Assembly: GCF_900111675.1 (NCBI RefSeq) | Contig: NZ_FOHO01000012.1 | Span: 1 to 64,000, forward strand | Source of the DNA: Paracoccus homiensis | GTDB lineage: Bacteria; Pseudomonadota; Alphaproteobacteria; Rhodobacterales; Rhodobacteraceae | Reading direction: 5' to 3' | DNA: 64,000 nt | Shown here: positions 21,145-30,649 of the stretch, piece by piece | Layout of the letters: the number at the start of each line of letters is the position of its first letter | Numbering within the stretch: position 1 is the first letter of the stretch | Notes under the pieces: generated by a model | Databases searched by the model: none | What the model was told of the DNA's origin: nothing | What the model saw: the letters and a program-made list of their open reading frames with translations, nothing else | Program-made: the position numbers and the translations under genes

Positions 21145-21666
21145 ATGACCCGGCCCATTCAGATCAGAACTGCCAGTCAGGGCAAGGTGGTGGCCTTCCT
21201 GCAGTGCCAACGCGAAGAGGAACGTAAAGCCGCACGTGTAAAATCGGCTCGCAATCGCGAGTGGCAGAGCCGCTACGACGAATCGGATTTAGAGTGGGAA
21301 GCGTGGGAACAGGCTGCGGCGCATTTGCTGGATGAGGGCCGTGAGCTTTTTGGCAGTGAAGCTGCGGCGCAGATGGAGTTCGATCGCATTGTCAAACGCC
21401 GGGCGAAGGCATCTTCTCAACAAACTTACTCTGAGAACGCTTCATGGACGCCTACCTCGGAAGAGAAAAGTCGCGCCTTCTTCCTGGCACTCCGCCAGGC
21501 CGTGCCGCTGATCCTTCTGTTCGTCCTTGTCGGTCTGCCTGTCGCCAGTCTCGTCGGCACTGCCAGTTCGTGGCCGATGACGGCCGCGCTAGCTGGCATC
21601 GTCTGGTACATCCACAGCCGGATGATGGGAAACATCAGAGAGATGCGACCTGCGGAGGACGATTAA
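21145..21666 (+). CDS. Hypothetical membrane protein
   Basis: 173 residues. A charged, probably coiled-coil N-terminal half (QREEERKAARVKSARNREWQ) is followed by two hydrophobic helices (VPLILLFVLVGLPVASLVG and SWPMTAALAGIVWYIHS). ATG 21145 follows AAGGAGAACGAG, a good ribosome site. Divergent from the nuclease-like gene. No family recognised; a cytoplasmic domain anchored by a C-terminal hairpin is the likely topology. Confidence 0.6.
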   Translation: MTRPIQIRTASQGKVVAFLQCQREEERKAARVKSARNREWQSRYDESDLEWEAWEQAAAHLLDEGRELFGSEAAAQMEFDRIVKRRAKASSQQTYSENASWTPTSEEKSRAFFLALRQAVPLILLFVLVGLPVASLVGTASSWPMTAALAGIVWYIHSRMMGNIREMRPAEDD

Positions 21667-21699
21667 GGGGCGGCCCACAATTCATCTTAGCCTGCGTCT

Positions 21700-21812
21700 T
21701 ATTTGGGTATACCCATAATGATTGCTATTCGTGAACACCGCCTACAACGGAATAGTTGTTCATTTTTGGTGCGTTTTTATTTATTGAACACATATCGCCA
21801 AGGTCATACTCA
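21700..21812. other. Candidate res (recombination) site region
   Basis: The AT-rich gap before the resolvase holds the 12-bp palindrome TGGGTATACCCA (21704-21715) and GAACA / TGTTC arms around 21733-21760. Resolvases usually act on sites just upstream of their genes. I cannot define subsites. Confidence 0.3.
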
Positions 21813-21814
21813 AA

Positions 21815-22408
21815 ATGAACAAGCCAAGCCCCAAAATCGGCTATGCCCGAACATCGACCGTCGATCAGAACCTTGATGCACAAATTGAGGCTCTGATGGC
21901 GGCGGGATGTGGGATGGTGCGTCAAGAACAGCGCAGCGGGGCCACGCTGGAAGGCCGTCCAGAGTTGAGGACGATCCTCGACTTCATCCACCCAGGCGAA
22001 ACACTGGTGGTCACACGGATCGACCGGCTGGCGCGCTCGATGCAGGATCTTCAGACTATTGTTGCCAGGCTGAAGCAGAAGGGCGCCCATTTGGCCGCCA
22101 CCGAACAGCCCGTGGATACGTCAACCGCGGCGGGCAAGGCGTTCTTTGACATGCTTGGTGTCTTTGCTGAGTTCGAGACCAATCTACGACGGGAGCGGCA
22201 GGCCGAAGGTATTAACGCCGCGAAACGCAAAGGTGTCTACCGTGGACGTCCGCCCAAGATCGACATGAAGGCGGTTCAAGCCAAACTGGGTGCAGGCCTT
22301 TCTCCGACGGAAGTTGCTCGCGAGATGGGGATCTCGCGCGGCACCGTCTATAAAGCAAAAGCGCAGATGCCGAGAGGCGCGAATGTCCACAAAGAGGTAG
22401 AAAAATGA
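21815..22408 (+). CDS. Serine resolvase/invertase (Tn3 resolvase-like)
   Basis: A 197-residue recombinase of classical resolvase length. IGYARTSTVDQNLDAQ holds the nucleophilic serine, VVTRIDRLARSMQDL the active-site arginines, and EFETNLRRERQAEGINAAKRKG the E-helix. The C-terminal DNA-binding helix-turn-helix reads LSPTEVAREMGISRGTVYKA. The C-terminus is compact, unlike the recombinase at 745. Probably the resolution enzyme of a lost transposon or of plasmid multimers; no transposase is nearby. Confidence 0.88.
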   Translation: MNKPSPKIGYARTSTVDQNLDAQIEALMAAGCGMVRQEQRSGATLEGRPELRTILDFIHPGETLVVTRIDRLARSMQDLQTIVARLKQKGAHLAATEQPVDTSTAAGKAFFDMLGVFAEFETNLRRERQAEGINAAKRKGVYRGRPPKIDMKAVQAKLGAGLSPTEVAREMGISRGTVYKAKAQMPRGANVHKEVEK

Positions 22409-22444
22409 AAGCTGCCCTGCGCCAGGGAGGCGGCAGATCGGCGC

Positions 22445-22525
22445 GAAGAGCCCAAACTACCTCGTGCCGCCAAGGCGGCATTTCGCGGTCGCAGAATGAA
22501 GGTTTCGGCAGGGCCGGCCCGTTGC
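22445..22525 (+). repeat. Dispersed non-coding repeat, copy 1
   Basis: Contains AGAGCCCAAACTAC and, about 30 bases on, TCGCAGAATGAAGGTTTCGG. The same ordered blocks occur inverted at 39139-39216 and in part at 50553-50615. No frame is kept between copies. Confidence 0.6.
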
Positions 22526-22719
22526 GGCCTTTCACCCGGCAAGCAGCGTGCTGCGGTGCGGCCCGTCAGAGGCGACATTCGCTGCGACTGTAAGTTCCCA
22601 ACCATCGCTAACTCACGGATCGCGGGACGAAGCTGCCGTTCGTTTCTTCGACAATTCTTTGGAAATTCGATATCAATGTGGGCGATGATTCCGTTGAAGG
22701 GGACCAGCTACACGTGCCA

Positions 22720-23172
22720 ATGCCGTGGACATATCGACACGCTTCCAGAGAATGGCGCGCTTTCCTCGATGATGCGAAAGAGCGCATGTGCCTTGAGTCT
22801 GACAACATGGCGTACACGGCGGTCGATGCGGTCTTGCAGGTGTTTCGGCGTCGTTTGAGTGCCCCAGAGGGTTTGGAATTCGCAAGTGTCCTGCCGAGCG
22901 TTCTTCGTGCGATTTTTGTGCAAAACTGGGACGTTACGGAATCCCGCACTGAATTTTATGACCGCAAAAGGCTCGTTTCCGAGGTCAAAGCGGTGAGGGT
23001 GAACCACAATCTAACGCCGGACAATGCAATTGAGGCAACGGCATGGGCGGTTCGGCGATCCACGAACCGGAGGGACTTCGAGCGAGTTTTAGCGAAGCTA
23101 TCGCCTGAAGCGCGCGACTTTTGGCAGGTAGATGTCGATGATCCTGCCGAGCTAGAGCAAAGGATCATCTAG
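22720..23172 (+). CDS. DUF2267 domain protein
   Basis: About 150 residues beginning MPWTYRHASREWRAFLDD. The DUF2267 pattern is clear: NMAYTAVDAVLQVFRRRL, EGLEFASVLPSVLRAIFVQN, and TEFYDRKRLVSEVKAVR. Function of the family is unknown; members often sit beside stress genes. The start is uncertain because the longer GTG start at 22678 is also open and no strong ribosome site precedes 22720. Confidence 0.75.
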   Translation: MPWTYRHASREWRAFLDDAKERMCLESDNMAYTAVDAVLQVFRRRLSAPEGLEFASVLPSVLRAIFVQNWDVTESRTEFYDRKRLVSEVKAVRVNHNLTPDNAIEATAWAVRRSTNRRDFERVLAKLSPEARDFWQVDVDDPAELEQRII

Positions 23173-23480
23173 CTGCTTTGCAGCATCCGTCACTCTGGGC
23201 TCTTTTCCGCCAATGGATCGGTCGCAGCATTTCAACTCGATGGGCGAAACATCACCGGTAAGGGCGGCCCTCTGCGGACCTTCAACCTGGCAACTGCCGC
23301 CGCAGCGCGGCGTCACCGAAGCTGCCTTCCATCCTCGCCGCAGCATTTCCAACGGCCCGAGGTCTGCCGTGGTGGCCAAGGGCGCCGAGGCTGGCCGTCG
23401 GGCCTGTGGGATGGTCTGAGGCGATCTCGTCGCGGACGGCCCTTTGTCTGTGTGTGCCGTCCGCCGGGGCGGCACTCCGA
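23173..23480. other. Intergenic region with repeat-like fragments, no gene
   Basis: Short GC-rich blocks (CCGGTAAGGGCGGCC, CTGCGGACCTTC, GCAGCATTTC) resemble the dispersed intergenic sequences elsewhere in the window. Open frames here lack ribosome sites and family motifs. Confidence 0.5.
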
Positions 23481-24485
23481 TCAGCGCATCTGTGCGCAGA
23501 CGAAGCGGATAATCTCCGTAGAGGCATCGGGACCTGCCGGGTCGGCGTAGGAACCGGCGCGGTCGCCGCCGAACCAGGCGTGGCCCGCGCCGTCCACGCG
23601 CCAGAGCTCCGAGCCGGAGGGAGCCACGCGACGGGTCCAACTGCGTCCGCCGTCGTCATGTGCGGTCTCGAAGCCTCCGGGGGGCACCAGCGCTTCGGCG
23701 TTCGCAACGGAGACTGTGGCATCCGCGGTGCCGTGCAGCACGATGAGCGGCGCGCCGTCCCCCTGGGCGACCCGGGCGCCGCCGCGCATCGCAGCGAAGG
23801 CAGAGCCTATGTCCCGCGCGGCCCCGGCAGGCAGTCCTGAATGCACGCCTGCAGCCACGAAGACATCCGGGTGCGTCACCGCGAGAATGGCCGCCATCGC
23901 ACCCCCGGCAGAGAGACCCGCCACGGCGGACCTCCCATGCGGCAGATCGAGGTCGGCCAAGACCTCTTGCGTCAGCGCAGCCAGCAAGGCGGGTTCGCCG
24001 CCTTCGCGCTGCTGGTCCTCGGGGCGGAACCAGTTCCAGCAGGATTGCGGGTTGTGCGCGGGGCCCTGCTGCGGCCAGGCGACTGCAAGACCGGCCTTGG
24101 CGGCGGCTTGGTTCATGCGCGTGCCCCGGGCAAAATCCTCCGGAGTTTGCGTGCAGCCGTGCAGCATGACGAGCAACCCTTCCGATGCGCCTCCGGCTGG
24201 AACGAACAGACGGTAATCCCGCGATCCCGCAGGGCTTTCATGGCGGCGCAGCGCCCATGTGCCCCCTTCCGGAAGGGGTGGTGTGGCGTCAGGCCGACCG
24301 GAGAGGTTCAGCCCATTGGCCAGATCACCCAAGCCCGGCAGATCGAAGGATGGCATGCGCGGGGCCTGGCCACCGGACAGGCCGGCCTGCGACAGTGCAT
24401 CGTTGATGACCTGGTTGACGTCGATCGGTTGCGTCCGGGCATGCGTGAAGCGCCGGCGAAAAGCCGGGTGGAAGGGTCGGGTCAT
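23481..24485 (-). CDS. PHB-depolymerase-family esterase
   Basis: A 334-residue esterase of the extracellular-type PHB depolymerase family, which hydrolyses short-chain polyhydroxyalkanoate or related esters. LLVMLHGCTQTPEDFARGT gives the oxyanion region, VAGLSAGGAMAAILAV the lipase box (G-L-S-A-G), LIVLHGTADATV an Asp region, and GAGHAWFGG the catalytic His. No signal peptide is visible; the N-terminus is arginine-rich with a low-complexity linker. It follows the ribbon-helix-helix gene by 45 bp on the same strand, probably as one regulated unit. Confidence 0.85.
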   Translation of the reverse strand: MTRPFHPAFRRRFTHARTQPIDVNQVINDALSQAGLSGGQAPRMPSFDLPGLGDLANGLNLSGRPDATPPLPEGGTWALRRHESPAGSRDYRLFVPAGGASEGLLVMLHGCTQTPEDFARGTRMNQAAAKAGLAVAWPQQGPAHNPQSCWNWFRPEDQQREGGEPALLAALTQEVLADLDLPHGRSAVAGLSAGGAMAAILAVTHPDVFVAAGVHSGLPAGAARDIGSAFAAMRGGARVAQGDGAPLIVLHGTADATVSVANAEALVPPGGFETAHDDGGRSWTRRVAPSGSELWRVDGAGHAWFGGDRAGSYADPAGPDASTEIIRFVCAQMR

Positions 24486-24530
24486 GGGTCGTCTCCTGTG
24501 AGACCGAACAGAAGGGTCCGGACGGGGGTA

Positions 24531-24947
24531 TCAGGTGATGCGGTCCTTCAGGGCCGCCTTGACGTCCTTGGGCGCCTGCAAAGCGCCTAGGACCTGGATT
24601 GAGCCGATGGCACGCACCGCCAGCTCCGGCGAGACATCGGAGGCGATCCGCGCGAGGCCCAGCACCTTGAGGTGCAAGGCTTCGCCTTGTGCGACGACCG
24701 CCTCGAGCGCCTCTCGCGTCAGGTCAAAGAGACCGAGCTCAAGCTGATGACGGGCAATCGACCGCTCGACGGTCTCGGTCTCTTCGCGAAGCTGCGCGCG
24801 AATGGCCGTGCGGATGAAGTCCGTCCGGTTCGCGTAGACACCCTCGCGCACGAGCAGGTCGATGCGGCCGAGGTCGACATGACCGAGGTTGATCGTGATC
24901 TTTTCCGGGTCGGCCTGCCGGTCGGGCAGGCGGTGTATGTCCGCCAT
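24531..24947 (-). CDS. Ribbon-helix-helix (CopG-type) regulator
   Basis: A 138-residue protein with an N-terminal ribbon-helix-helix: KITINLGHVDLGRIDLLVRE and VYANRTDFIRTAIRAQLREE. The rest is helical with a long hydrophobic-charged C-terminal part that may bind a ligand or partner. A perfect 16-bp palindrome begins nine bases before its ATG, consistent with autorepression. Likely controls itself and the esterase gene downstream. Confidence 0.8.
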   Translation of the reverse strand: MADIHRLPDRQADPEKITINLGHVDLGRIDLLVREGVYANRTDFIRTAIRAQLREETETVERSIARHQLELGLFDLTREALEAVVAQGEALHLKVLGLARIASDVSPELAVRAIGSIQVLGALQAPKDVKAALKDRIT

Positions 24948-24955
24948 ATCCTACT

Positions 24956-24971
24956 CCATCCATATGGATGG
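24956..24971. promoter_or_regulatory. Palindromic operator of the ribbon-helix-helix gene
   Basis: CCATCCATATGGATGG is a perfect 16-bp palindrome. A TATATA stretch (minus strand, about 24972-24977) next to it could be the -10, so a bound regulator would block transcription. Confidence 0.6.
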
Positions 24972-25346
24972 TATATAGATGATCAAGTCGCAGTGCAAGC
25001 TCGCATCTGACAGCGCAGTCCGGATCTTCGCCCACACGGGCGGCCATCTGATTGTGGGTTCCGGCTAACGGGGCGGCATTGCGCGCCCAATCTTGGCTTG
25101 TGGAACGGGTGAGATAGCCCGAGGGCGACGTGCAAACACCGGCGCCGTTCGAAATGGACACCCCACCGACGTGGATCAGCGGAATTGTAGGACCAAGGCA
25201 TTTCGCTGCGAGTCCATTTTCCGATTAAAATTTCCAGCGCGATGCGATCGCTGTCGGCCCAAGGCCGACGTTCACGCTAGGCGCCGGGCATGACCGGTCG
25301 CGGCCCATTGCGGACATTCGCAACCGGTGCGGCGAACGGCTGAGCT
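24972..25346. other. Intergenic region, no gene seen
   Basis: About 375 bp between two minus-strand units. It contains short blocks resembling the dispersed intergenic sequences (for example CATGACCGGTCGCGGCCC). No coding frame with a family match or ribosome site. Confidence 0.5.
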
Positions 25347-26099
25347 CTATAGACCCTCAACTTGAATGCCATTTTCCGCCAACCAAGTCTTTCTCAAGTG
25401 CCAATCTGGCAGATGTTGTTCCACCTTGATCCAGAAATTCGCGGAATGATCAGGGTAATGAGCATGCGCCAATTCATGCACCACAACGTACTGGGCAATA
25501 CGAGGAGGCAGGAGGATAGCCTTCCAGTGGAACGAAACGCGACCATCGGAACCGAAAGACCCCCACCTGAAGCCAAGATCCTGAACTTTTACCTCCTGCA
25601 AATTCGCACCCATACGGTTGGTGAACTCGGCGACCTGTTTTTCGAACCATCGCTGAGCTCTGTGCGTATACCACGAGACAAAAATGTCTCGTCCCCGGTG
25701 GATAGAGCTGCTCCGCAGGCAGAACCGGCCGTTCTTCAGACTGAGGTCTACTAGCTGGTTATCAACAAGGCGCAGTCGGTGGCTCCGGCCTAGGTACAGA
25801 AAGCCTTCACCCTCGACGAATTCCTTCATCGGAGCACGTTGTTGAAGTCTGGCTTTTTCTTCAACCTTAGTGTGTACCCAGGCCAACTTTTCTTCGACGA
25901 AGCTGACCAGTTGATCGGCAGGAACTGTCGAAGGCGCAACTATCGACAGGTCCCCAGAACGTTCCACTGTGATCTGCATGGTTTTACGGCGATCACTACG
26001 GTGAACGTCAAAAGCAAGACCATCAATCTCCAGTCGGTGCTCGCTCACGCGAGCGGGCTTTCCGCCAGTTCGAATTGGCGTCATGGGAAGCTTGGACAT
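25347..26099 (-). CDS. YgjP-like M48-type metallopeptidase (DUF45)
   Basis: 250 residues. VVVHELAHAHYPDHSANFW carries the HExxH zinc motif with a downstream His, and KVQDLGFRWGSFGSDGRVSF is the conserved family block (usually R-W-G-S). RRKTMQITVERSGDLSIVAP is the typical N-terminal strand region. ATG 26099 shares one base with the hsdR stop, so it is the last gene of the restriction operon. This pairing of a YgjP-like protein with type I R-M is recurrent; its role there is not known to me. Confidence 0.85.
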   Translation of the reverse strand: MSKLPMTPIRTGGKPARVSEHRLEIDGLAFDVHRSDRRKTMQITVERSGDLSIVAPSTVPADQLVSFVEEKLAWVHTKVEEKARLQQRAPMKEFVEGEGFLYLGRSHRLRLVDNQLVDLSLKNGRFCLRSSSIHRGRDIFVSWYTHRAQRWFEKQVAEFTNRMGANLQEVKVQDLGFRWGSFGSDGRVSFHWKAILLPPRIAQYVVVHELAHAHYPDHSANFWIKVEQHLPDWHLRKTWLAENGIQVEGL

Positions 26100-29000
26100 T
26101 AGGCCGCTCGCAGCTTGTCGTCATTGGCTTTGGCCTGCTGCATCAGCTGATCAGCAAGGGCTTCTGCCTCGTCGACTCCGAACCCTTGGATCTGCGCGTC
26201 GAAGATGATCTCAAAAATCTCTGATCTTAGATTTTCCTGATCCGCCATCTTGAAGCTGCTCCACAATGAGCGGTTCGCGCTGATCTCCTCGATAATTCGG
26301 CCCACCACAATCCGTGTCACTTCGTGCAATGCGTGAAGTTGGTCAGCTGAGGTAGTTTGGTCTGCAGAGCTCGCCGCCAGGACCGTGCGGAGGAAAGGCA
26401 GATAGATCTCCGGGATGTCCGGGGTGGTTTCGTCAGGGTCGGTGGCTCCGCCGCGAAGCTCGTCGATGATAGCCTGCAACTGCTCGATGATCTGATCCCA
26501 CTGCTCGCCAAAGCCTTTTAGAATGTCGTTCAGTCGCTCCGACATCTTCCTGAAGCGAACTGGATCGGTTTCGAGGTTCTTGCGTATATGAGAACGGATA
26601 GCGTGTTCCATCTCTGATGCCTTCGCTCGGCCGCCTGTGGCTTTCCCAACTTGATTGTCAAACTCTGCATCCGTCAGTTGCACAGGTGGAATCTTCGGGT
26701 CGATGCCAAGGGAAATGACGTGATCATCGATCAGCTTCCGCACCTTGGCTCCGACATCCGCACCAATGACTGGCATGTCGCGATACCGATTGCGGGCGCG
26801 CGCCTGCAGATATGCAAGTCGCTTGGCGTCATGCACGAAGGGCAAGCCCTCGGGGCGTGGAAGGATGATCTCGAGCGACTTCAGGAAATCCTTGAGCTTG
26901 ACGATAAACTCCGCTCTGGCCTTCTCTGTGGAGAGCACTTCCAGACAATCTTCGTCATTCGAAAGGTCATCAAGTCCAGCACGCCTGAAAATGTCGACGA
27001 CCCGAATATGCCGATCCTGAAGCACAGGAATCTGATCATTCAGGCTGACAAGAGCACCGTCGATGTCCTCGTCGGAATAGGCAGCCAGTGCGGCTTTCAG
27101 GTGATGCGCGACGCCGAAGTAATCCACGATAATACCGCAGGTTTTTCCGAAACCCGTCCGGTTCACACGGGCGATCGCCTGCAACAGCTCGGCCTCCCGA
27201 ATGGAGCGGTCGAGATACATCACCCCTTCGATAGGCGCGTCGAACCCTGTCAGGAGCATGGACTTGACGATCAGGAAAGCCAGTGGATCCGACTTCGTGG
27301 CATCCTTGTGGAACAAGGGCTTCTTGAACCGTTTGATCCGGGTCTCCTGTGCAGACCCTTCCGTCCACTGCTTCCACGAAGCGTCGTCGTTGTTGCCTCC
27401 AGACATGATCGCGGCGAACTCGATCTTCTCCAAGGTGTCGCGATACCGCCAGGCCTGCACTAAGGCCTGAAACACCGCAGGTTTGGTGCAAAGAACCTCA
27501 TCGTCCATCGCTTTGTCGTGGTCGGGGAGTGCGGCGGCCTCTGCCATCAACTCATCTCGGGCAACAAGGAATGCGGCGTGATACCGGATTACCGCCGTGC
27601 GGCTGTAGGCCACCACCTGCGCCTTGTATCCATTCGGCAGGAGATTGGTCACATAATGCCGCAACATGTCGCGCGCCTTTTCCGCGATCAGGGCGGGGGC
27701 TTCCAGGATGTTGCCACTGGTCGCGTATTTCTTGCGGATCGCTTCCAGCTCTTCATCCGTGCGGCCACGGAACATGTCTTCGAACAGACCGTCCAGCGTG
27801 GCGCCATCCTTCACCGCGCCCTCGGCCGTCCGGCCCTCGTACAGGACCGGCACCGTCGCACCATCGGCCTCGGCTTCCTTAATCGTGTATTTGTCGATGA
27901 AGTCACCGAAGATCTGGGTGGTACGCTTCTTCTCGCCCATGATGATCGGCGTGCCAGTGAAGCCGATACGGGCGCAGTTTGGCAGAGCGGCCAACAGGTT
28001 TGCGTGCAAATCGCCCGCCTGCGTCCGGTGCGCCTCGTCCACCACGACCACGATCGTCTCGTCCTCGTTCAGCACCTCGAAGGCCGGCCCCTTGCTGACC
28101 TCAGCCACGTCTTCGTCAGTCCGGTACTTCTGGATGGTGGCAAAAACGAGGCCCGGCCCCTTGCGCTTTGCCAGCTTCTTCAACGATCCATTGCTCGTCG
28201 CCATCTCGACCACATCACCCGACAGGGTTGCCGTCTCCGACAGCTGCCGCTGCAGGTCCTTGCGGTCGGTGACCATGATCACCTTGAACTTCCGTAGCGC
28301 CAGATCCGTCCGCATCTTGCGGATCATGAACACCATGGTGAGGCTCTTGCCCGAACCTTGGGTGTGCCAGACAATGCCGCCGCGGCGGTCATACTCGCCA
28401 TCCTGCAGTCGCGTCTTGCCGCTGCGCAGCCGCTCCAAGGCACGGTTCACGGCGCGGTATTGCTGGTATCGGCAGACGGTCTTGATGGTATGGCCGCCCA
28501 AGTTCATGAACAGCAGGTAATGCCGCAGGATATCCAGAAGATGCGCAGGCCGCAGCATCCCCGCGACAAGGCGTTGCTGCTCCGACAGGCCCTTCTTGCC
28601 CAAGGCCTTGATCACGTCGTCTTCCGACCCCGTGCCATCCGGCCCGACCACCGTCTTCCACTGACCGTAATGCTCCAGCCCCGCGCCGATGCAGCCCACG
28701 CGCGCCTGGTCGAAGCTGGTGGCGATCAGCAGTTGGACACTGGCGAAGAGCGCGGGCGTGCCCTCGTTCTCCTCGACCTCCAGCGCGGCTTTGCGGGCGT
28801 TGTGGTAGCGGCGCAGCTGCTTGACCGCCTCGGCCAGCGGTTCGGGGATGGCAGGGCTCTTCGCCTCGACCACCACTATGGGGATGCCGTTCACCAGCAG
28901 CACCACATCGGGGATGATGAAGCCCTTGCCCACGTCATGGCCGGGCGGGCAATCGACGCGGAACTGGTTCGCGACGGTAAAGCTGTTGGCCGCCACATCG

Positions 29001-29365
29001 TCCCAGGCGATATAGCGGATAGTCTGGCCGCGCCCGCCGTACCAGCCGGGCAGGCCTTCGACCGTCAGGCCCTTGAGGAGCAGTTCGGTGACCGCCTGAT
29101 TGGCCTCCATCAGCCCGCGATGGCCGTGGCGGGTGAGTGCGCTGACGGCCTCTGACAGGCGGGCATCGTCGAGCCAGGGCTGGCCATCGGGGCCGGGATT
29201 GATCGCGCGCAGGCGCTCGCGCAACGTGGCCTCGGCGATGACCTCCTTGAAGCTGGTGCGGCCCGTCAGGGCGGGGTCATCCTTGCTGCCGGCCTGCGCG
29301 GTCCAGCCCATGGCGACGCATTGGTCGATGAAGGGCTTTTCAACATCGTTGTATTCATGTCCCAT
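26099..29365 (-). CDS. hsdR: Type I restriction enzyme, R subunit HsdR
   Basis: A 1088-residue motor-nuclease subunit. The N-terminal PD-(D/E)xK nuclease shows DVVLLVNGIPIVVVEAKSP with the E-A-K. The SF2 translocase follows: VWHTQGSGKSLTMVFMIRKM (Walker A), VVVVDEAHRTQAGDLHANLL (DEAH box) and RIGFTGTPI (motif III). LLTGFDAPIEGVMYLD and LLQAIARVNRTG are motifs V-VI. The C-terminal part is helical and should bind the methylase core. It starts 15 bp after hsdS. Full length, no visible damage. Confidence 0.95.
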   Translation of the reverse strand: MGHEYNDVEKPFIDQCVAMGWTAQAGSKDDPALTGRTSFKEVIAEATLRERLRAINPGPDGQPWLDDARLSEAVSALTRHGHRGLMEANQAVTELLLKGLTVEGLPGWYGGRGQTIRYIAWDDVAANSFTVANQFRVDCPPGHDVGKGFIIPDVVLLVNGIPIVVVEAKSPAIPEPLAEAVKQLRRYHNARKAALEVEENEGTPALFASVQLLIATSFDQARVGCIGAGLEHYGQWKTVVGPDGTGSEDDVIKALGKKGLSEQQRLVAGMLRPAHLLDILRHYLLFMNLGGHTIKTVCRYQQYRAVNRALERLRSGKTRLQDGEYDRRGGIVWHTQGSGKSLTMVFMIRKMRTDLALRKFKVIMVTDRKDLQRQLSETATLSGDVVEMATSNGSLKKLAKRKGPGLVFATIQKYRTDEDVAEVSKGPAFEVLNEDETIVVVVDEAHRTQAGDLHANLLAALPNCARIGFTGTPIIMGEKKRTTQIFGDFIDKYTIKEAEADGATVPVLYEGRTAEGAVKDGATLDGLFEDMFRGRTDEELEAIRKKYATSGNILEAPALIAEKARDMLRHYVTNLLPNGYKAQVVAYSRTAVIRYHAAFLVARDELMAEAAALPDHDKAMDDEVLCTKPAVFQALVQAWRYRDTLEKIEFAAIMSGGNNDDASWKQWTEGSAQETRIKRFKKPLFHKDATKSDPLAFLIVKSMLLTGFDAPIEGVMYLDRSIREAELLQAIARVNRTGFGKTCGIIVDYFGVAHHLKAALAAYSDEDIDGALVSLNDQIPVLQDRHIRVVDIFRRAGLDDLSNDEDCLEVLSTEKARAEFIVKLKDFLKSLEIILPRPEGLPFVHDAKRLAYLQARARNRYRDMPVIGADVGAKVRKLIDDHVISLGIDPKIPPVQLTDAEFDNQVGKATGGRAKASEMEHAIRSHIRKNLETDPVRFRKMSERLNDILKGFGEQWDQIIEQLQAIIDELRGGATDPDETTPDIPEIYLPFLRTVLAASSADQTTSADQLHALHEVTRIVVGRIIEEISANRSLWSSFKMADQENLRSEIFEIIFDAQIQGFGVDEAEALADQLMQQAKANDDKLRAA

Positions 29366-29380
29366 GGGCAGACCCTTCGG

Positions 29381-30649
29381 TTACAACAGAGCGGTGACAG
29401 GCGTCCTGCCGGTGAGCAGGTCGTCCATCAGGCCGGATTTCGTGGCGCGGAGCTTTTGGAGTTCCTGTTCGTGGCGAACGATATCGCTTTCGATTTCCAG
29501 CAGTATTTCTGCACTGCGATCTTGCTCATCCTTCGGTGGCAGAGCGATCATGTACTTCTTGAAAAACGACAGGCCGATGGTCTTGATCGTGCTCCCCATG
29601 GCGATTGCCTCGAAGCGAGGCTTCTCCCGCTGAAGCAGGTAGTACAAGAAGACATGGTTCAGCTTCGATCCACACCGCCATGCCATGAAATGCTGGCTTA
29701 CCGCCATTTCTGACGCAAGGATGGCACTTTTCCCGATCCCTGCATCACGGGAGAGAATGACGGTGTTTTCTGGGTGCCGCACCGCGGAAGAATTCGCGAG
29801 TCCGGCTTCACTGATTTCCTTGTCGGTCTCCCGGATGAATACTTGGTCCAGCCGATGAGAGTCTGCCAGCGAGACCCACTTGATACCGCCGTTCCAGTAC
29901 GACGCTATGGACTTGCTCGGGGTGTGGCCGCTTCCGCGGATAGCAACCTCATCGAGTAGGCGTGCATCCCACTCCTTCGGCAGCCAGCCGAGCGGGGTTT
30001 GTTTGTAGAGGTGGGGGGCCTCGGGGTGTGGGGGGCGGAGGTCTCCGTTTGCGTCGATGCCGCGGGTCAGCAGGTCATGCAGCAGTCCCTGATTCATCGC
30101 CTTCAACTTGGCCACCACCGCCTCGGTCCCCCGTATCGCCGCATCCAACGTATCGAGGATCTCGGCGATCTTGGATTGGTGATCGGGAGAAGGCAGCTCC
30201 ACCTTCAATTCAACCATGTCACGCTGGAAGAGGTGCGGGATCGAGCTTCCCGACACTTTGTCATCAATCAGCTTCTGAAAGCCTCGCCCATTCAAGATAT
30301 GATAGAGGTAGCGATAATCCAGCCTGCGCAACGGCCGCACAAGCATCATCGTTCCGTTGATCGTTGCGTCACCTGGGAGGTCATCTATCCGTGCAACGCG
30401 TCCTATCGTCCCGTCCTTGGTAATGATCACATCACCATCGCGCAGGATGATCTCGTGCGATTCCAGATACCGTTGTTCAGTGATGTGATCGCACTTATCC
30501 CATGTGATCTGCCCGCCACGAATATGCTGACCTGCAATCAGGTATGGGCCATCTTCTGTGTATTCGGACGAAGATAGGCCGCGCCAACCGATGCGCGCCT
30601 TAATATAGCAGATATCTCCAAGGCGTTCCGTTTGCCGTTCCTCAGACAT
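29381..30649 (-). CDS. hsdS: Type I restriction enzyme, specificity subunit HsdS
   Basis: 422 residues with two target-recognition domains, each ending in a conserved helical region: [20 protein letters not shown] (about residue 165) and [20 protein letters not shown] near the C-terminus. The first domain starts [17 protein letters not shown] and the second [20 protein letters not shown]. The two recognition halves set the bipartite DNA target, which cannot be read from sequence alone. ATG 30649 overlaps the hsdM stop by eight bases. Confidence 0.92.
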   Translation of the reverse strand: MSEERQTERLGDICYIKARIGWRGLSSSEYTEDGPYLIAGQHIRGGQITWDKCDHITEQRYLESHEIILRDGDVIITKDGTIGRVARIDDLPGDATINGTMMLVRPLRRLDYRYLYHILNGRGFQKLIDDKVSGSSIPHLFQRDMVELKVELPSPDHQSKIAEILDTLDAAIRGTEAVVAKLKAMNQGLLHDLLTRGIDANGDLRPPHPEAPHLYKQTPLGWLPKEWDARLLDEVAIRGSGHTPSKSIASYWNGGIKWVSLADSHRLDQVFIRETDKEISEAGLANSSAVRHPENTVILSRDAGIGKSAILASEMAVSQHFMAWRCGSKLNHVFLYYLLQREKPRFEAIAMGSTIKTIGLSFFKKYMIALPPKDEQDRSAEILLEIESDIVRHEQELQKLRATKSGLMDDLLTGRTPVTALL

